Shown here in pieces: positions 16,714 to 24,507 of a DNA stretch of 51,628 bases; position 1 is the first letter of the stretch; each line of letters starts with the position of its first letter. Source of the DNA: RYN-431 sp036388295 (lineage in GTDB: Bacteria; Planctomycetota; Phycisphaerae; Tepidisphaerales; Tepidisphaeraceae); NCBI GenBank assembly GCA_036388295.1, contig DASVSC010000087.1, forward strand, positions 1 through 51,628, written 5' to 3'. The position numbers and the translations under genes were made by a program. The notes under the pieces were generated by a model that worked only from the letters and a program-made list of their open reading frames with translations, did no database searches and was not told the DNA's origin.

Positions 16714-18114
16714 ATGAGCAGAATCAACACCAACGTCGGTTCGCTGATCGCCCAACGGGCGCTCACGAGCAACCAGAACACGCTGAACACCAGCCTCGAA
16801 CGTCTGAGCACCGGTTTGAAGATCAACTCCGGCAAGGACAACCCCGCCGGCCTGATCGCGTCGGAAAACCTCAAGTCCGAACAAGCCGGCATCACGCAGG
16901 CCCTCGATAACGCCAGCCGCGCCGACAACGTCATCAGCACCGCCGAGGGCGGTCTGGGCGAAGTCAGCAGCCTGCTGAACCAGCTCCAGGGCCTCGTGAA
17001 CGCCTCAGCGAACTCGGGCGGCCTGAGCACCGAAGAGACCAACGCGAATCAGCTGCAGGTCGACTCGATCCTGAGCACCATCAACCGCATCGCCGGCACC
17101 ACGTCGTTCCAGGGCAAAAAGCTCCTCAACGGCACGCTGGACTACAACACCAGCGGCGTGACCAGCCAGACCGTCAATGACCTGCGCATCAACGCCGCCC
17201 GCCTGGGCAGCAATTCTGCGATGTCGGTCGACGTCGCAGTCGTCGCCGCCGCCAGCGGCGCCACGATCAGCTACACCGGCGGCACGCTCAACAGCGCGAC
17301 CACGCTGGAAGTCGGCGGCAACGCCGGCGTCGAGCAGTTCACCTTCGGCTCGGGCGCGACGGTCAGCTCCATCGCCACCGCCATCAATGCCCAGAGCGAC
17401 GTCACCGGCGTCAGCGCCAGCATCAACGGCTCGGACATCGACCTGGTCTCGAAGGAATACGGTTCCAGCCAGTTCATCAGCGTTCGCACCGTCAGCGGCA
17501 CGTTCGCGACCGACAAGACCCGCGACGAAGGCTCCGACGCCACCGTCACGGTCAACGGCGCGGTCGCCACGACCGACGGCAAGAACGTCAGCTACCGCTC
17601 CAGCGGTCTGGACGTCGACTTCACCCTCGATGACAGCTTCAACGTCGACGACAGCACCGCCGATTTCAAAGTCACCGGCGGCGGGGCGACGTTCTCGCTC
17701 GGCTCGAAGGTCACCTACGGCGACCAGGCCAGCATCGGCATCGCCAGCGTCACCACCGGCAGCCTCGGGTCCAAGGACCTGGGTTACCTCAACTCGCTCG
17801 GTTCGGGCTTCGACAACAACTTGTCGAGCGAGAACCTGGTGACGGCCCAGAAGATCGTCGACAAGGCCACCAGCCAGGTCAGCACGCTCCGCGGCCGCCT
17901 GGGCGCGTTCCAGAAGTACACCATCGGTGCGACCATCAGCAACCTCGGTGTGGCCCTGGAGAACGTCTCGGCCAGCAAGAGCGCGATCACGGACACCGAC
18001 TTCGCCGAGGAAACCGCGAACCTCACCCGTTCGCAGATCCTCAGCCAGGCCGCCCAGACGGTGCTCAGCCAGGCGAACTCGGCCCCGCAGTCGGCCCTTC
18101 GTCTGCTGCAGTAG
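16714..18114 (+). CDS. fliC: flagellin
   Basis: Flagellin is the subunit of the flagellar filament, exported by the flagellar type III system. The protein has 466 residues. The conserved N-terminal D0/D1 region (about 1-140: MSRINTNVGSL, LERLSTGLKINSGKDNPAGL, LGEVSSLLNQLQGL) and C-terminal D1/D0 region (about 380-466: STLRGRLGAFQK, LGVALENVSASKSAI, LSQANSAPQSALRLLQ) are intact. The middle (about 150-375) is a Ser/Thr/Gly-rich variable domain exposed on the filament. No signal peptide is present, as expected. It is monocistronic: its own long leader lies upstream and a strong hairpin follows. No other flagellar gene is in the window. The gene predicts a motile stage. Confidence 0.96.
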   Translation: MSRINTNVGSLIAQRALTSNQNTLNTSLERLSTGLKINSGKDNPAGLIASENLKSEQAGITQALDNASRADNVISTAEGGLGEVSSLLNQLQGLVNASANSGGLSTEETNANQLQVDSILSTINRIAGTTSFQGKKLLNGTLDYNTSGVTSQTVNDLRINAARLGSNSAMSVDVAVVAAASGATISYTGGTLNSATTLEVGGNAGVEQFTFGSGATVSSIATAINAQSDVTGVSASINGSDIDLVSKEYGSSQFISVRTVSGTFATDKTRDEGSDATVTVNGAVATTDGKNVSYRSSGLDVDFTLDDSFNVDDSTADFKVTGGGATFSLGSKVTYGDQASIGIASVTTGSLGSKDLGYLNSLGSGFDNNLSSENLVTAQKIVDKATSQVSTLRGRLGAFQKYTIGATISNLGVALENVSASKSAITDTDFAEETANLTRSQILSQAAQTVLSQANSAPQSALRLLQ

Positions 18115-18147
18115 TTTTGACGCGGTCGCCACGGACCGGCAACCGAA

Positions 18148-18164
18148 AACGGGACTTTCCCGTT
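18148..18164. repeat. 7-bp perfect hairpin after flagellin
   Basis: AACGGGA and TCCCGTT separated by CTT form a small perfect hairpin 34 bases after the flagellin stop, just before the main terminator. It may help protect or end the flagellin mRNA. Confidence 0.4.
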
Positions 18165-18174
18165 AATGAACCCG

Positions 18175-18210
18175 CCCGCCCCCGGTGAACAGCCGGGGGC
18201 GGGACGTTTT
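18175..18210 (+). terminator. intrinsic-type terminator after flagellin
   Basis: A perfect 11-bp GC stem (18175-18185 with 18193-18203) has a 7-base loop and is followed by ACGTTTTAG. The T run is short (four), so termination may be partial, but position and stem strength fit the end of the flagellin transcript. Confidence 0.75.
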
Positions 18211-18273
18211 AGTGGGCAGTGGGCAGTGGGCAGTGGGCAGTGGGCAGTGGGCAGTGGGCAGTGGGCAGTGGGC
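18211..18273. repeat. heptanucleotide tandem repeat, 9 x AGTGGGC
   Basis: Nine perfect copies of the 7-base unit AGTGGGC run directly after the flagellin terminator. Two inverse copies (TGCCCACTGCCCACTG) occur at about 18315-18330, so the tract can fold back across about 50 bp. As 7 is not a multiple of 3, any reading frame across it would shift with copy number, but no gene is seen to cross it. Confidence 0.9.
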
Positions 18274-18333
18274 AGTGAGAATTCAGGACGGTTAGCGTTT
18301 GCGTCCGCTTTCCTGCCCACTGCCCACTGTTTA

Positions 18334-19536
18334 CTACCCACTTTTCCGCGTTGTCGCCTGCTTCGGCACCTTCGTGGTCACCACCGGCACCACCGCCCGC
18401 GGGCCGCGGGTCGGCGTGGTGGCGCGGATGATTTTGCCGTCCGGCATCGTGCAGGTGACCGCGAGCGGGACCGTCGTCGCCCCTTTGGCCGCGAACTCCA
18501 GCGCGAACGAGCCGCCGATTTTTCGCACTGCTGCCGTCAGGCTGACGCAGTCTTTCGCCAGCCCGGGCGGCAGTACGTCGCCGGGCGCGCTTTTGATTGT
18601 TCCGTCGTCAATCGTTTTCAGCAGGGCGTCGACATCGGACACCGCCTGTTTCTGCGAAATCGACCGGGCCGCGTAATTGGCGAGCATGCGCGTGGCCGCC
18701 TCGGCGTAGACGTCGGGCGTGCAGTTGCCTTGCTGCTCGTTCCACCATTTGTTCCATCGCTGCTCGAATCCTTCGGCCGACCCGAACGCCTCGTCCCACG
18801 CCCGAGCCCACGGCTGACGCCGGCTCAGGCTGATCATGAACGTCGAGAACGCCTTCTGGTACTTCCCGTCGTCCGCGTGCGCCAGGAACTGCACCATGGC
18901 CCAGGCCTGGTCGTAATTTTCGGATTTCATTTCCGCGTTCCACTTTTCGTGGCTGAGGCGCATCATGCCGTCGATCGACTTGAACTGTTTGTCCGCGATC
19001 GACTCCTGCACGCGTTTGAGCCGGAACGCCGGGATGCCGCCGGTGACGAAGCCGTCGCCGGTGTAAACGCCTTCGCCGAAGTATTCGGCCAAGCCTTCGT
19101 TCACCCAGGTCGGCAACTCGCCGCCGATGACATTGCTGGCGAACTGGTGAAACCCTTCGTGCTGGATCGTGCGCCACGTCCCGGCCGTCAGGCCCCGCCC
19201 CGCGACGGCCATCAGTTGCTCGCCGTTGAAGACGCCCGCCGTCCCTTCCATGCCGCCGGCGGCGTGGTAGTCGTTTTCGTTCCGGAACAGGATGAACGGC
19301 ATCTTCCCCTGAATCCGGCCGGCAAAGTCGCGCGTCCGTTTCTGGTACTCGCGGACCATCGCCTCCATGCGCGTGATCACCTCCGCGCCCTCGAGGTCAG
19401 ACAAATCGTGGATCAGCAGGTGAAACTGCCCCTCAACCCGCTTCATGTCGGGCGGCAACTTCGGCAGCGGATACGTGACGCCGGCCTGAACGGCGGCGGT
19501 CAAAAGAAGGACCGGCAGGAAGACTGAAATGCGCAC
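18334..19536 (-). CDS. DUF1570 protein, gluzincin-like metalloprotease candidate
   Basis: 400 residues from a GTG at 19536. An N-terminal signal peptide (RISVFLPVLLLTAAVQA) implies export. The motif HEGFH (about 126-130) followed by WVNEGLAEYF (about 144-153) is the HExxH...NEGxAE zinc-protease signature seen in the planctomycete DUF1570 family and peptidase-MA relatives. The C-terminus is basic and Pro/Thr-rich (VVPVVTTKVPKQATTRKSG). Its substrate is unknown. The frame is open to an ATG at 19587, but that ATG borders a palindromic repeat and would bury the signal peptide, so the GTG is preferred. It converges on the flagellin gene. Confidence 0.8.
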   Translation of the reverse strand: MRISVFLPVLLLTAAVQAGVTYPLPKLPPDMKRVEGQFHLLIHDLSDLEGAEVITRMEAMVREYQKRTRDFAGRIQGKMPFILFRNENDYHAAGGMEGTAGVFNGEQLMAVAGRGLTAGTWRTIQHEGFHQFASNVIGGELPTWVNEGLAEYFGEGVYTGDGFVTGGIPAFRLKRVQESIADKQFKSIDGMMRLSHEKWNAEMKSENYDQAWAMVQFLAHADDGKYQKAFSTFMISLSRRQPWARAWDEAFGSAEGFEQRWNKWWNEQQGNCTPDVYAEAATRMLANYAARSISQKQAVSDVDALLKTIDDGTIKSAPGDVLPPGLAKDCVSLTAAVRKIGGSFALEFAAKGATTVPLAVTCTMPDGKIIRATTPTRGPRAVVPVVTTKVPKQATTRKSG

Positions 19537-19574
19537 GCACTTCAGTCTACAAAAATCTGCCGTCGGATGCCGCT

Positions 19575-19631
19575 GTAGGGCGGGCACTGCCCGCCGCGGG
19601 CCCGGCAGATGGCGGGCCGGGTCCGCCCTAC
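19575..19631. repeat. inverted repeat, GTAGGGCGGGC type
   Basis: Arms 19575-19595 and 19611-19631 are imperfect inverse copies, about 17 of 21 matching, with 15 bp between. It lies between the 131-residue hypothetical gene and the DUF1570 gene, which read in the same direction. It is another scattered-repeat type in this genome. Confidence 0.75.
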
Positions 19632-19653
19632 GTGGCGCTAGACGGCTTTGGCG

Positions 19654-20049
19654 TTAAGTGGAGGTGTCCGCGAACGGTAAGGCGGTAATCTGATGTTCGT
19701 CCTGAAACACGATGTACCCCGGCCGGGTCGACCGGATCATTTCGGTCGGAATGTGGTACTGGTCCAAAATCCGACACAGGCGGTGCATTCGGCTGACGTG
19801 TTCCGTGGCCGTGCTCTTGAACCAGCAAATCGCCACCGGGACGGCGTGACTGCGTTCGCTGCTGTTGAATCGGTCCGGCTTTTCAAGGTAGGTGTTGAAC
19901 CAGTCGCGCAGTTCCGTGAGGTCTTTGTAATCGGCTTCGAGTAACACATTCTCGCCGATCAGGTCGTACATCGCTTGGAAGACGCCGCGGCGGCGTCCTG
20001 ACGTCTCGTCCAAGATGAGCATGACAAATCGTACGTACGTCGGCCGCAT
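19654..20049 (-). CDS. conserved hypothetical protein, 131 residues
   Basis: I do not recognise a named family. The protein is soluble, with no signal or membrane segment. It begins MRPTYVRFVMLILDETSG and contains a helix-rich middle (VFQAMYDLIGENVLLEADYKDL) and a C-terminal part with YIVFQDEHQITALPFADT. It starts at the ATG 20049, 7 bases after the end of 20057-20590, so the two are probably one operon. The N-terminal pattern (a short beta strand, then D-E and a basic patch) is likely structural. It looks like a real gene because codon use and composition match its neighbours. Confidence 0.72.
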   Translation of the reverse strand: MRPTYVRFVMLILDETSGRRRGVFQAMYDLIGENVLLEADYKDLTELRDWFNTYLEKPDRFNSSERSHAVPVAICWFKSTATEHVSRMHRLCRILDQYHIPTEMIRSTRPGYIVFQDEHQITALPFADTST

Positions 20050-20056
20050 GGCAGGC

Positions 20057-20590
20057 TTACGCCACCGACTGCCGCGCCGCCAGCACCGGCTTGGGCGTGG
20101 GGGCGGGCAAGGATTTGCGGCCGGCAAACGGCATTGCGTCGGCGAAGTAGTGGCTGTTGTCGGCGGCGCGGCGGATGAACTGGGCGACCGTCACGTTCAC
20201 ACGGGCGTGAACCTGCGGCACTTTGGCGAACTTCAAGTCGTACAAGCGGTCGGCCGGGTAGGTGTCGACGGCGATGATCTCGATGTCGTCCCACGGCACC
20301 AGGATCGGCTCGTGACCGAACCGCACCGGCAACAGGGGGACGGCATGCAGGCCGTCGACGGTCAGGCGTAGCGTGATCAGGCCGGGGTAGGCCACGCGGG
20401 CCGGCCGCATGGTCAGGCTTTGCCAGCGGCGGGCGGGGGCGTCGCGGCGGCCTTTGGCCGGGTACGCGGCTGCGAGTCGGGCCCAGCCGCCATGGCGGCC
20501 GCGCCAGATCCAGAAAGTGGCCCAGGCGCTGAGCAGGAACGCCAGCGCGGCACCGACCGTGATGAGTAGCGAAAGTACATTATCGTCCAT
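20057..20590 (-). CDS. single-pass membrane protein with possible PH/GRAM-like domain
   Basis: 177 residues. One transmembrane helix lies at about 6-28 (LLITVGAALAFLLSAWATFWIW), followed by a basic linker. Residues about 60-125 (LTLRLTVDGLHAVPLLPVRF...VPWDDIEIIAV) have the beta-strand pattern and the VPWDDI motif of bacterial PH/GRAM-like domains. The C-terminus is basic and Pro-rich. Function unknown. It is the first gene of a two-gene unit with 19654-20049. The start is the ATG at 20590. Confidence 0.72.
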   Translation of the reverse strand: MDDNVLSLLITVGAALAFLLSAWATFWIWRGRHGGWARLAAAYPAKGRRDAPARRWQSLTMRPARVAYPGLITLRLTVDGLHAVPLLPVRFGHEPILVPWDDIEIIAVDTYPADRLYDLKFAKVPQVHARVNVTVAQFIRRAADNSHYFADAMPFAGRKSLPAPTPKPVLAARQSVA

Positions 20591-20706
20591 GGCGCGAACT
20601 CCCGCCGCAGCCGCCGAAGCGTATTCGGTTTACATCGGCCGAGTGGCCGTCCGGACGTGCGTGAAAATACGAGGACCTCCTGTCCTCGCGTCCTAGTACG
20701 GCGGGA

Positions 20707-22659
20707 TTATAGCGCAGCGGCAGGATTCCGCACAAGCGCCTTGACGCGACGAATCGACTCCCGCACCGCCAACGCGATGCCTGCCGCATCCAAACCCGCT
20801 TCCGCCAGCTGCTGCGCCCGCGTGGCGTGACCGATCAGACGTTCGGGGTGACCCAGGCGCGTCACGTGCGTCGTCGGCAGGCCCAGCGTTGTCGCGCTTT
20901 CCAGCACGCTCGTTCCGAAGCCGTTAGACAACGCATGGTCTTCCAACGTTAGTACCGGCCGGCCGGCTTGCAGTTCGCGGCGGAGCATGCGTTCGTCGAG
21001 CGGCTTGCAGAAACGGGCGTCGATCACGCTGACGTCGATGCCGTCTTCCGCCAGTTCCACGGCCGCGAGCAGGGCGGCCTCGGTCAGCGCGCCGTAGCTG
21101 ATGATCGTGGCGTCTTCGCCTTGGCGCAACGTGCGGCTGACGCCCAGCTTCCATGACTCCCGCGCGGCCGCCGCCAGGTCGACGGTGGCGGCGCAGTCGA
21201 GGTCGGCGATCGGCACCTGGTCGCGCGGGTAACGCAGGGCGCACGGGCCGTCGAGCATCATCGACAGGGCCAGGCATCGCTTCAGTTCCGCTTCGTCGCT
21301 TGGTGCCATCAGCACCATGCCGGGCATCGGGCGGAGAAAGCTCTGGTCCATAAACCCGTGATGCACGGCCCCGTCGTCGCCGACGTAGCCGGCGCGGTCC
21401 ATCGCGAAGACCACTTTCAGGCCATTCAGAACGACTTCCTGCCAGATCTGGTCGAAGCAGCGTTGCACGAACGTGCTGTAAATGGCGGCGACGGGCTTCA
21501 TGCCGGTCTTGTTCATGCCCGCCGCCATGGCGACGAGATGGCTTTCGCAGATGCCGGTGTCGATCGCCTGATCGGGCAGCGCGGCGGCGAACTTCGCCAA
21601 ACCCGTGCCGTCGGGCATGGCGGCGGTCAGGGCGACGATCTTCGGGTCTTCCTTCGCCAACTCCAGCAACGCCTCGCTGAACGCTGTCGTCCAGCTGCGG
21701 CCGCTGGGCTTGTGCTCCACCCGGCAGCCGTTCAGCACGAACGCCGCCGGTGAATGCATTTTTGTCGGCTCGGCCAAGCAGACTTCGTACCCTTCGCCCT
21801 TGCGTGTCTTGACGTGCAGCAGCACCGGCCGGTCGACGTGCTTCGTTTCGGCCAGGAAATTGATCAGGCCCGGCAAATCGTGCCCGTCGAGCGGGCCCAT
21901 GTATTTGATGCCGAGGTTTTCGAACAGCTGGCCTTCCCACATCGCCCCTTTGACGCTGCGGCGGAAGCTGTCCCAGGCGTTCTCGATGGCGTGGCCGACG
22001 GGCGACGGCAGCGTGTGGACCAGCTTGCCGCTGAAGCGCTTGAACTCTTCGTAAGTCGTGCTGACGCGCACCCGCTCCAGGTATTGGGCGAACGCCCCCT
22101 GCGGGTCGGAGATGCTCATGCCGTTGTCGTTGAGGATGATCAGCAGCTGGCGGTCGAGCGTGCCGGCGTTGTTCAGGCCTTCGAAGCTCAGGCCGTTGAC
22201 GATGCTGGCGTCGCCGACGACGGCCACCACGTGGCTCTTGATCCCCTGCGCCTGATCCCCGCGCGCGATGCCGACGCCCGTGCTGATGGCCGTCCCCGCG
22301 TGGCCGACGGCGAACAGGTCGTACGGCGACTCTTCCGGCGACGGGAACCCGCCGATCGACCCCTTTTTTCGCAACGTCTCGAACGCGTCCGCCCGGCCGG
22401 TGAGCATTTTGTGCGGGTAGCACTGGTGCCCGACGTCGAAGAGCAGCTTGTCCGGCCCGGTCGGGTGGGGCCCGAAGTCGTAGACGTAATGCAGGGCCAG
22501 CGTCAGTTCGACGACGCCCAGGTTGCTGGCCAAATGCCCGCCGTTCTTGGACACGGCTTCGAAAATCTTCTCCCGGATTTCCCGGGCGAGGGGTTCGAGC
22601 TGGTCGACCGAAAGGGCCTTGAGGTCGGACGGCGTACGGATCTGCGGAAGAAGGGCCAT
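20707..22659 (-). CDS. dxs: 1-deoxy-D-xylulose-5-phosphate synthase
   Basis: Dxs joins pyruvate and glyceraldehyde-3-phosphate to start the MEP isoprenoid pathway and also feeds thiamine and pyridoxal synthesis. The protein has 650 residues, normal for the family. The thiamine-diphosphate motif GDASIVNGLSFEGLNNAG (149-166) and the histidines at GHLASNLG (H42) and DVGHQCYPHK (H78) are present, and the central domain contains MDRAGYVGDDGAVHHG. The start is the ATG at 22659. It is monocistronic, with a 17-bp hairpin in its upstream region. It supplies precursors that the UbiA gene in this window could use, though that is only a pathway link. Confidence 0.97.
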   Translation of the reverse strand: MALLPQIRTPSDLKALSVDQLEPLAREIREKIFEAVSKNGGHLASNLGVVELTLALHYVYDFGPHPTGPDKLLFDVGHQCYPHKMLTGRADAFETLRKKGSIGGFPSPEESPYDLFAVGHAGTAISTGVGIARGDQAQGIKSHVVAVVGDASIVNGLSFEGLNNAGTLDRQLLIILNDNGMSISDPQGAFAQYLERVRVSTTYEEFKRFSGKLVHTLPSPVGHAIENAWDSFRRSVKGAMWEGQLFENLGIKYMGPLDGHDLPGLINFLAETKHVDRPVLLHVKTRKGEGYEVCLAEPTKMHSPAAFVLNGCRVEHKPSGRSWTTAFSEALLELAKEDPKIVALTAAMPDGTGLAKFAAALPDQAIDTGICESHLVAMAAGMNKTGMKPVAAIYSTFVQRCFDQIWQEVVLNGLKVVFAMDRAGYVGDDGAVHHGFMDQSFLRPMPGMVLMAPSDEAELKRCLALSMMLDGPCALRYPRDQVPIADLDCAATVDLAAAARESWKLGVSRTLRQGEDATIISYGALTEAALLAAVELAEDGIDVSVIDARFCKPLDERMLRRELQAGRPVLTLEDHALSNGFGTSVLESATTLGLPTTHVTRLGHPERLIGHATRAQQLAEAGLDAAGIALAVRESIRRVKALVRNPAAAL

Positions 22660-22697
22660 GAGCGGTTTTCAGTATAAGCCAAGCAAGGCGGAATCGT

Positions 22698-22745
22698 GAA
22701 CCCCAAGGTAGCCGCCAGACTTACCCTTCGGCTACCTTGGGGTTC
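22698..22745. repeat. 17-bp perfect hairpin upstream of dxs
   Basis: 22698-22714 and 22729-22745 are perfect inverse copies (GAACCCCAAGGTAGCCG) with a 14-base loop. It lies between dxs and the DCC gene, both on the minus strand, so it could end the DCC transcript or sit in the dxs leader. There is no T run. Confidence 0.8.
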
Positions 22746-22754
22746 CGGAGCGAA

Positions 22755-23144
22755 TTAGTCTCTCCCCGGCACGCTACAGACGCCGCCGCCCCCGGGGAAC
22801 TTGCCACGATGACGCGCCACCCAACGATAAGCCGCGTCGCGGAGCGGGCTTGGGATGATTTTCCCCCAAACCGCCGCCCGCCACGGCCAGCGCAGGTGCC
22901 GGGCCAGCCGCAGCGTCGCCGCCGATTCGGTGTAGGCCCGCCCGCCTTCGATCACCACCACGCTTTCGGCATAATCGGCCGCGAATCCGTGTGCTTTTAA
23001 TGCCGCCCGCCCGACGTCCGACGCCAGCGGGGCGAATCGCACGTCGGCGTCGCGCAAATGCCGCTTGGCGAAGTCGGCCGACGCGGTGCAAAAGCCGCAG
23101 TCGCCGTCGTAGAGGACCAGGGAAAAGACTTCGGACGCGCTCAT
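22755..23144 (-). CDS. DCC1-like thiol-disulfide oxidoreductase family protein
   Basis: 129 residues with the defining N-terminal motif LYDGDCGFC (11-19), giving the DxxCxxC-type active site (C16, C19) of the DCC/YuxK (DUF393) family. It has a thioredoxin-like fold, is presumed cytoplasmic, and its physiological partner is unknown. The C-terminal RHRGKFPGGGGVCSVP matches the family's tail region, including its extra cysteine. The start is the ATG at 23144, almost back to back with the divergent phosphatase region. Confidence 0.88.
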   Translation of the reverse strand: MSASEVFSLVLYDGDCGFCTASADFAKRHLRDADVRFAPLASDVGRAALKAHGFAADYAESVVVIEGGRAYTESAATLRLARHLRWPWRAAVWGKIIPSPLRDAAYRWVARHRGKFPGGGGVCSVPGRD

Positions 23145-23212
23145 GATCGTGAATGGTAGCGTGCGGCGTGCGACGCAGTTTTCGAAAGCGGTAAAAGCAC
23201 GAAATGGTCTGG

Positions 23213-23243
23213 GCCGCGGTTTGATACCCGTGGCTCAAAATCA
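23213..23243. repeat. VNPRE-type element, single arm (copy 2)
   Basis: 31 bp matching one arm of the palindromic element at 13787-13890, ending in the same GGCTCAAAATCA. The other arm is absent or decayed. It lies in the leader of the phosphatase gene. Confidence 0.7.
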
Positions 23244-23301
23244 GCCGGTCGATCCGCGTTTCGTCCGGGAACGCTTCGCTCGTACCATCGACGGCGTGGA
23301 C

Positions 23302-23733
23302 ATGCTCTCTGAAATCGTTCCCCTCGACGACGAGGAGCACCTGTTCCTCTCGGCCGCAATCGATAACTGGCAGCCGATTCTCGATCGCGGCATCAACGTC
23401 GTCATCGACCTGGAAGGGGACGTCGACCACGGCGTGCCTACCGATGTGGACCACTTCCTGTACGTCTACCTCCCGATCCACGACGGCGAAATGCCCGACC
23501 TCGACAGGCTGCACGCAGTCGCGAAGATGGCGGCCACGCTGCTGAAGCGCGGCGACCGCGTGCTGAGCCACTGCGGCCTGGGCCTGAACCGCTCGGCCCT
23601 GATGGCGGCGCTGATCCTGATGTACAACGGCATGAGCGCCCCGGACGCCGTCGAACGCCTTCAAACACGCCGGCCGGGCGCGTTGTACAACGACGTGTTT
23701 CGCAATTACCTGCTGAGCGGATTGGTGCGATGA
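23302..23733 (+). CDS. dual-specificity protein phosphatase family
   Basis: 143 residues from the ATG at 23302. The P-loop HCGLGLNRSAL (C91, R97) is the Cys-dependent phosphatase signature HCxxGxxR[ST]. A preceding segment, YLPIHDGEMPD, could give the general-acid aspartate (D61). Such proteins remove phosphate from Tyr, Ser or Thr, or from phosphoinositides or glucans. The frame is open upstream to 23143, but that part is made of the divergent DCC start and a repeat arm, so it was left out. The stop overlaps the rsmG start (ATGA, 23730-23733). Confidence 0.85.
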   Translation: MLSEIVPLDDEEHLFLSAAIDNWQPILDRGINVVIDLEGDVDHGVPTDVDHFLYVYLPIHDGEMPDLDRLHAVAKMAATLLKRGDRVLSHCGLGLNRSALMAALILMYNGMSAPDAVERLQTRRPGALYNDVFRNYLLSGLVR

Positions 23734-24371
23734 ACGAACTCTGGAACGAACTGGCCGCCAGCGGCGGCGTCACCCTGTCGCCGCAACAGCACGATTTGCT
23801 GAACCGTTACCTGGACGGATTGATCGAGAAAAATCAGGTGATGAACCTGACGCGCATCACTGATCGCCCGGGCGCAGAGATCAAACACGTCGCCGACGCG
23901 CTGACGCTGCTGCCGCACCTGCCCGCGGCGGCAGGGCGGCGGTCGCTGCTGCAGGTGGCCGACGTCGGCACGGGCGGCGGCATCCCGGGTGTCATCCTCG
24001 CCATCGCACGGCCCGACACGATCGTGACGCTGATCGACGCGACGAAGAAAAAGCTCGACGCCGTGCAGGGCATCTGCGAGGCGATCGGCGTGAAAAACGT
24101 CCGCACGGTCCACAGCCGCGCCGCCGACGTGGGGCTGACGTTCGACGTGGTCGTCGCCCGCGCGGTCGGCGAACTGCAAACCCTTGTCGACTGGTGCCAC
24201 GGCCTGCTGCGACCCAAGAGCGCGATGCTGGCGATGAAAGGCCCGCGGGCTGTCGAAGAACTCGAAGCCGCAGGACGGTTGATCCGCAAGCTGCGCATGA
24301 CGGCGGAAATTATCGACGTCGCCCGGCCCGAATTGCCGGGGCACGTGATCGTGAAGCTGAAGGCGCGATGA
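23730..24371 (+). CDS. rsmG: 16S rRNA (guanine-527-N7)-methyltransferase
   Basis: RsmG (GidB) methylates G527 of 16S rRNA using SAM. Loss in other bacteria gives low-level streptomycin resistance. The protein has 213 residues: the N-terminal helix pair with NLTRIT (39-44), the SAM-binding VADVGTGGGIPGV (76-88), and RAVGELQTLVDW and MKGPRAVEEL in the catalytic half. The length is normal. The start overlaps the phosphatase stop. It is usually found beside mnmG or parAB, neither of which is seen here. Confidence 0.95.
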   Translation: MNELWNELAASGGVTLSPQQHDLLNRYLDGLIEKNQVMNLTRITDRPGAEIKHVADALTLLPHLPAAAGRRSLLQVADVGTGGGIPGVILAIARPDTIVTLIDATKKKLDAVQGICEAIGVKNVRTVHSRAADVGLTFDVVVARAVGELQTLVDWCHGLLRPKSAMLAMKGPRAVEELEAAGRLIRKLRMTAEIIDVARPELPGHVIVKLKAR

Positions 24372-24507
24372 GCGATCGGTTTCTCTCCGCGTGCAGCCAC
24401 GGGAGCGGGTTAAAACAACCTGCACTTTGGAGATCCGTCTAGGTGCCAAGCTTTGGCGCACCCAAGTTCGGCGTCCCGGTCGTCGCTGCACAGAAATGCT
24501 CGATGCT

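Noticed and set aside
20924..22423. A 499-codon frame overlapping dxs on the same strand
   Set aside because: It is the +1 shadow of dxs, Arg/Pro/Gly-rich with no domain.
23143..23301. Longer start for the dual-specificity phosphatase
   Set aside because: The extension overlaps the divergent DCC start and a repeat arm and has no family similarity.
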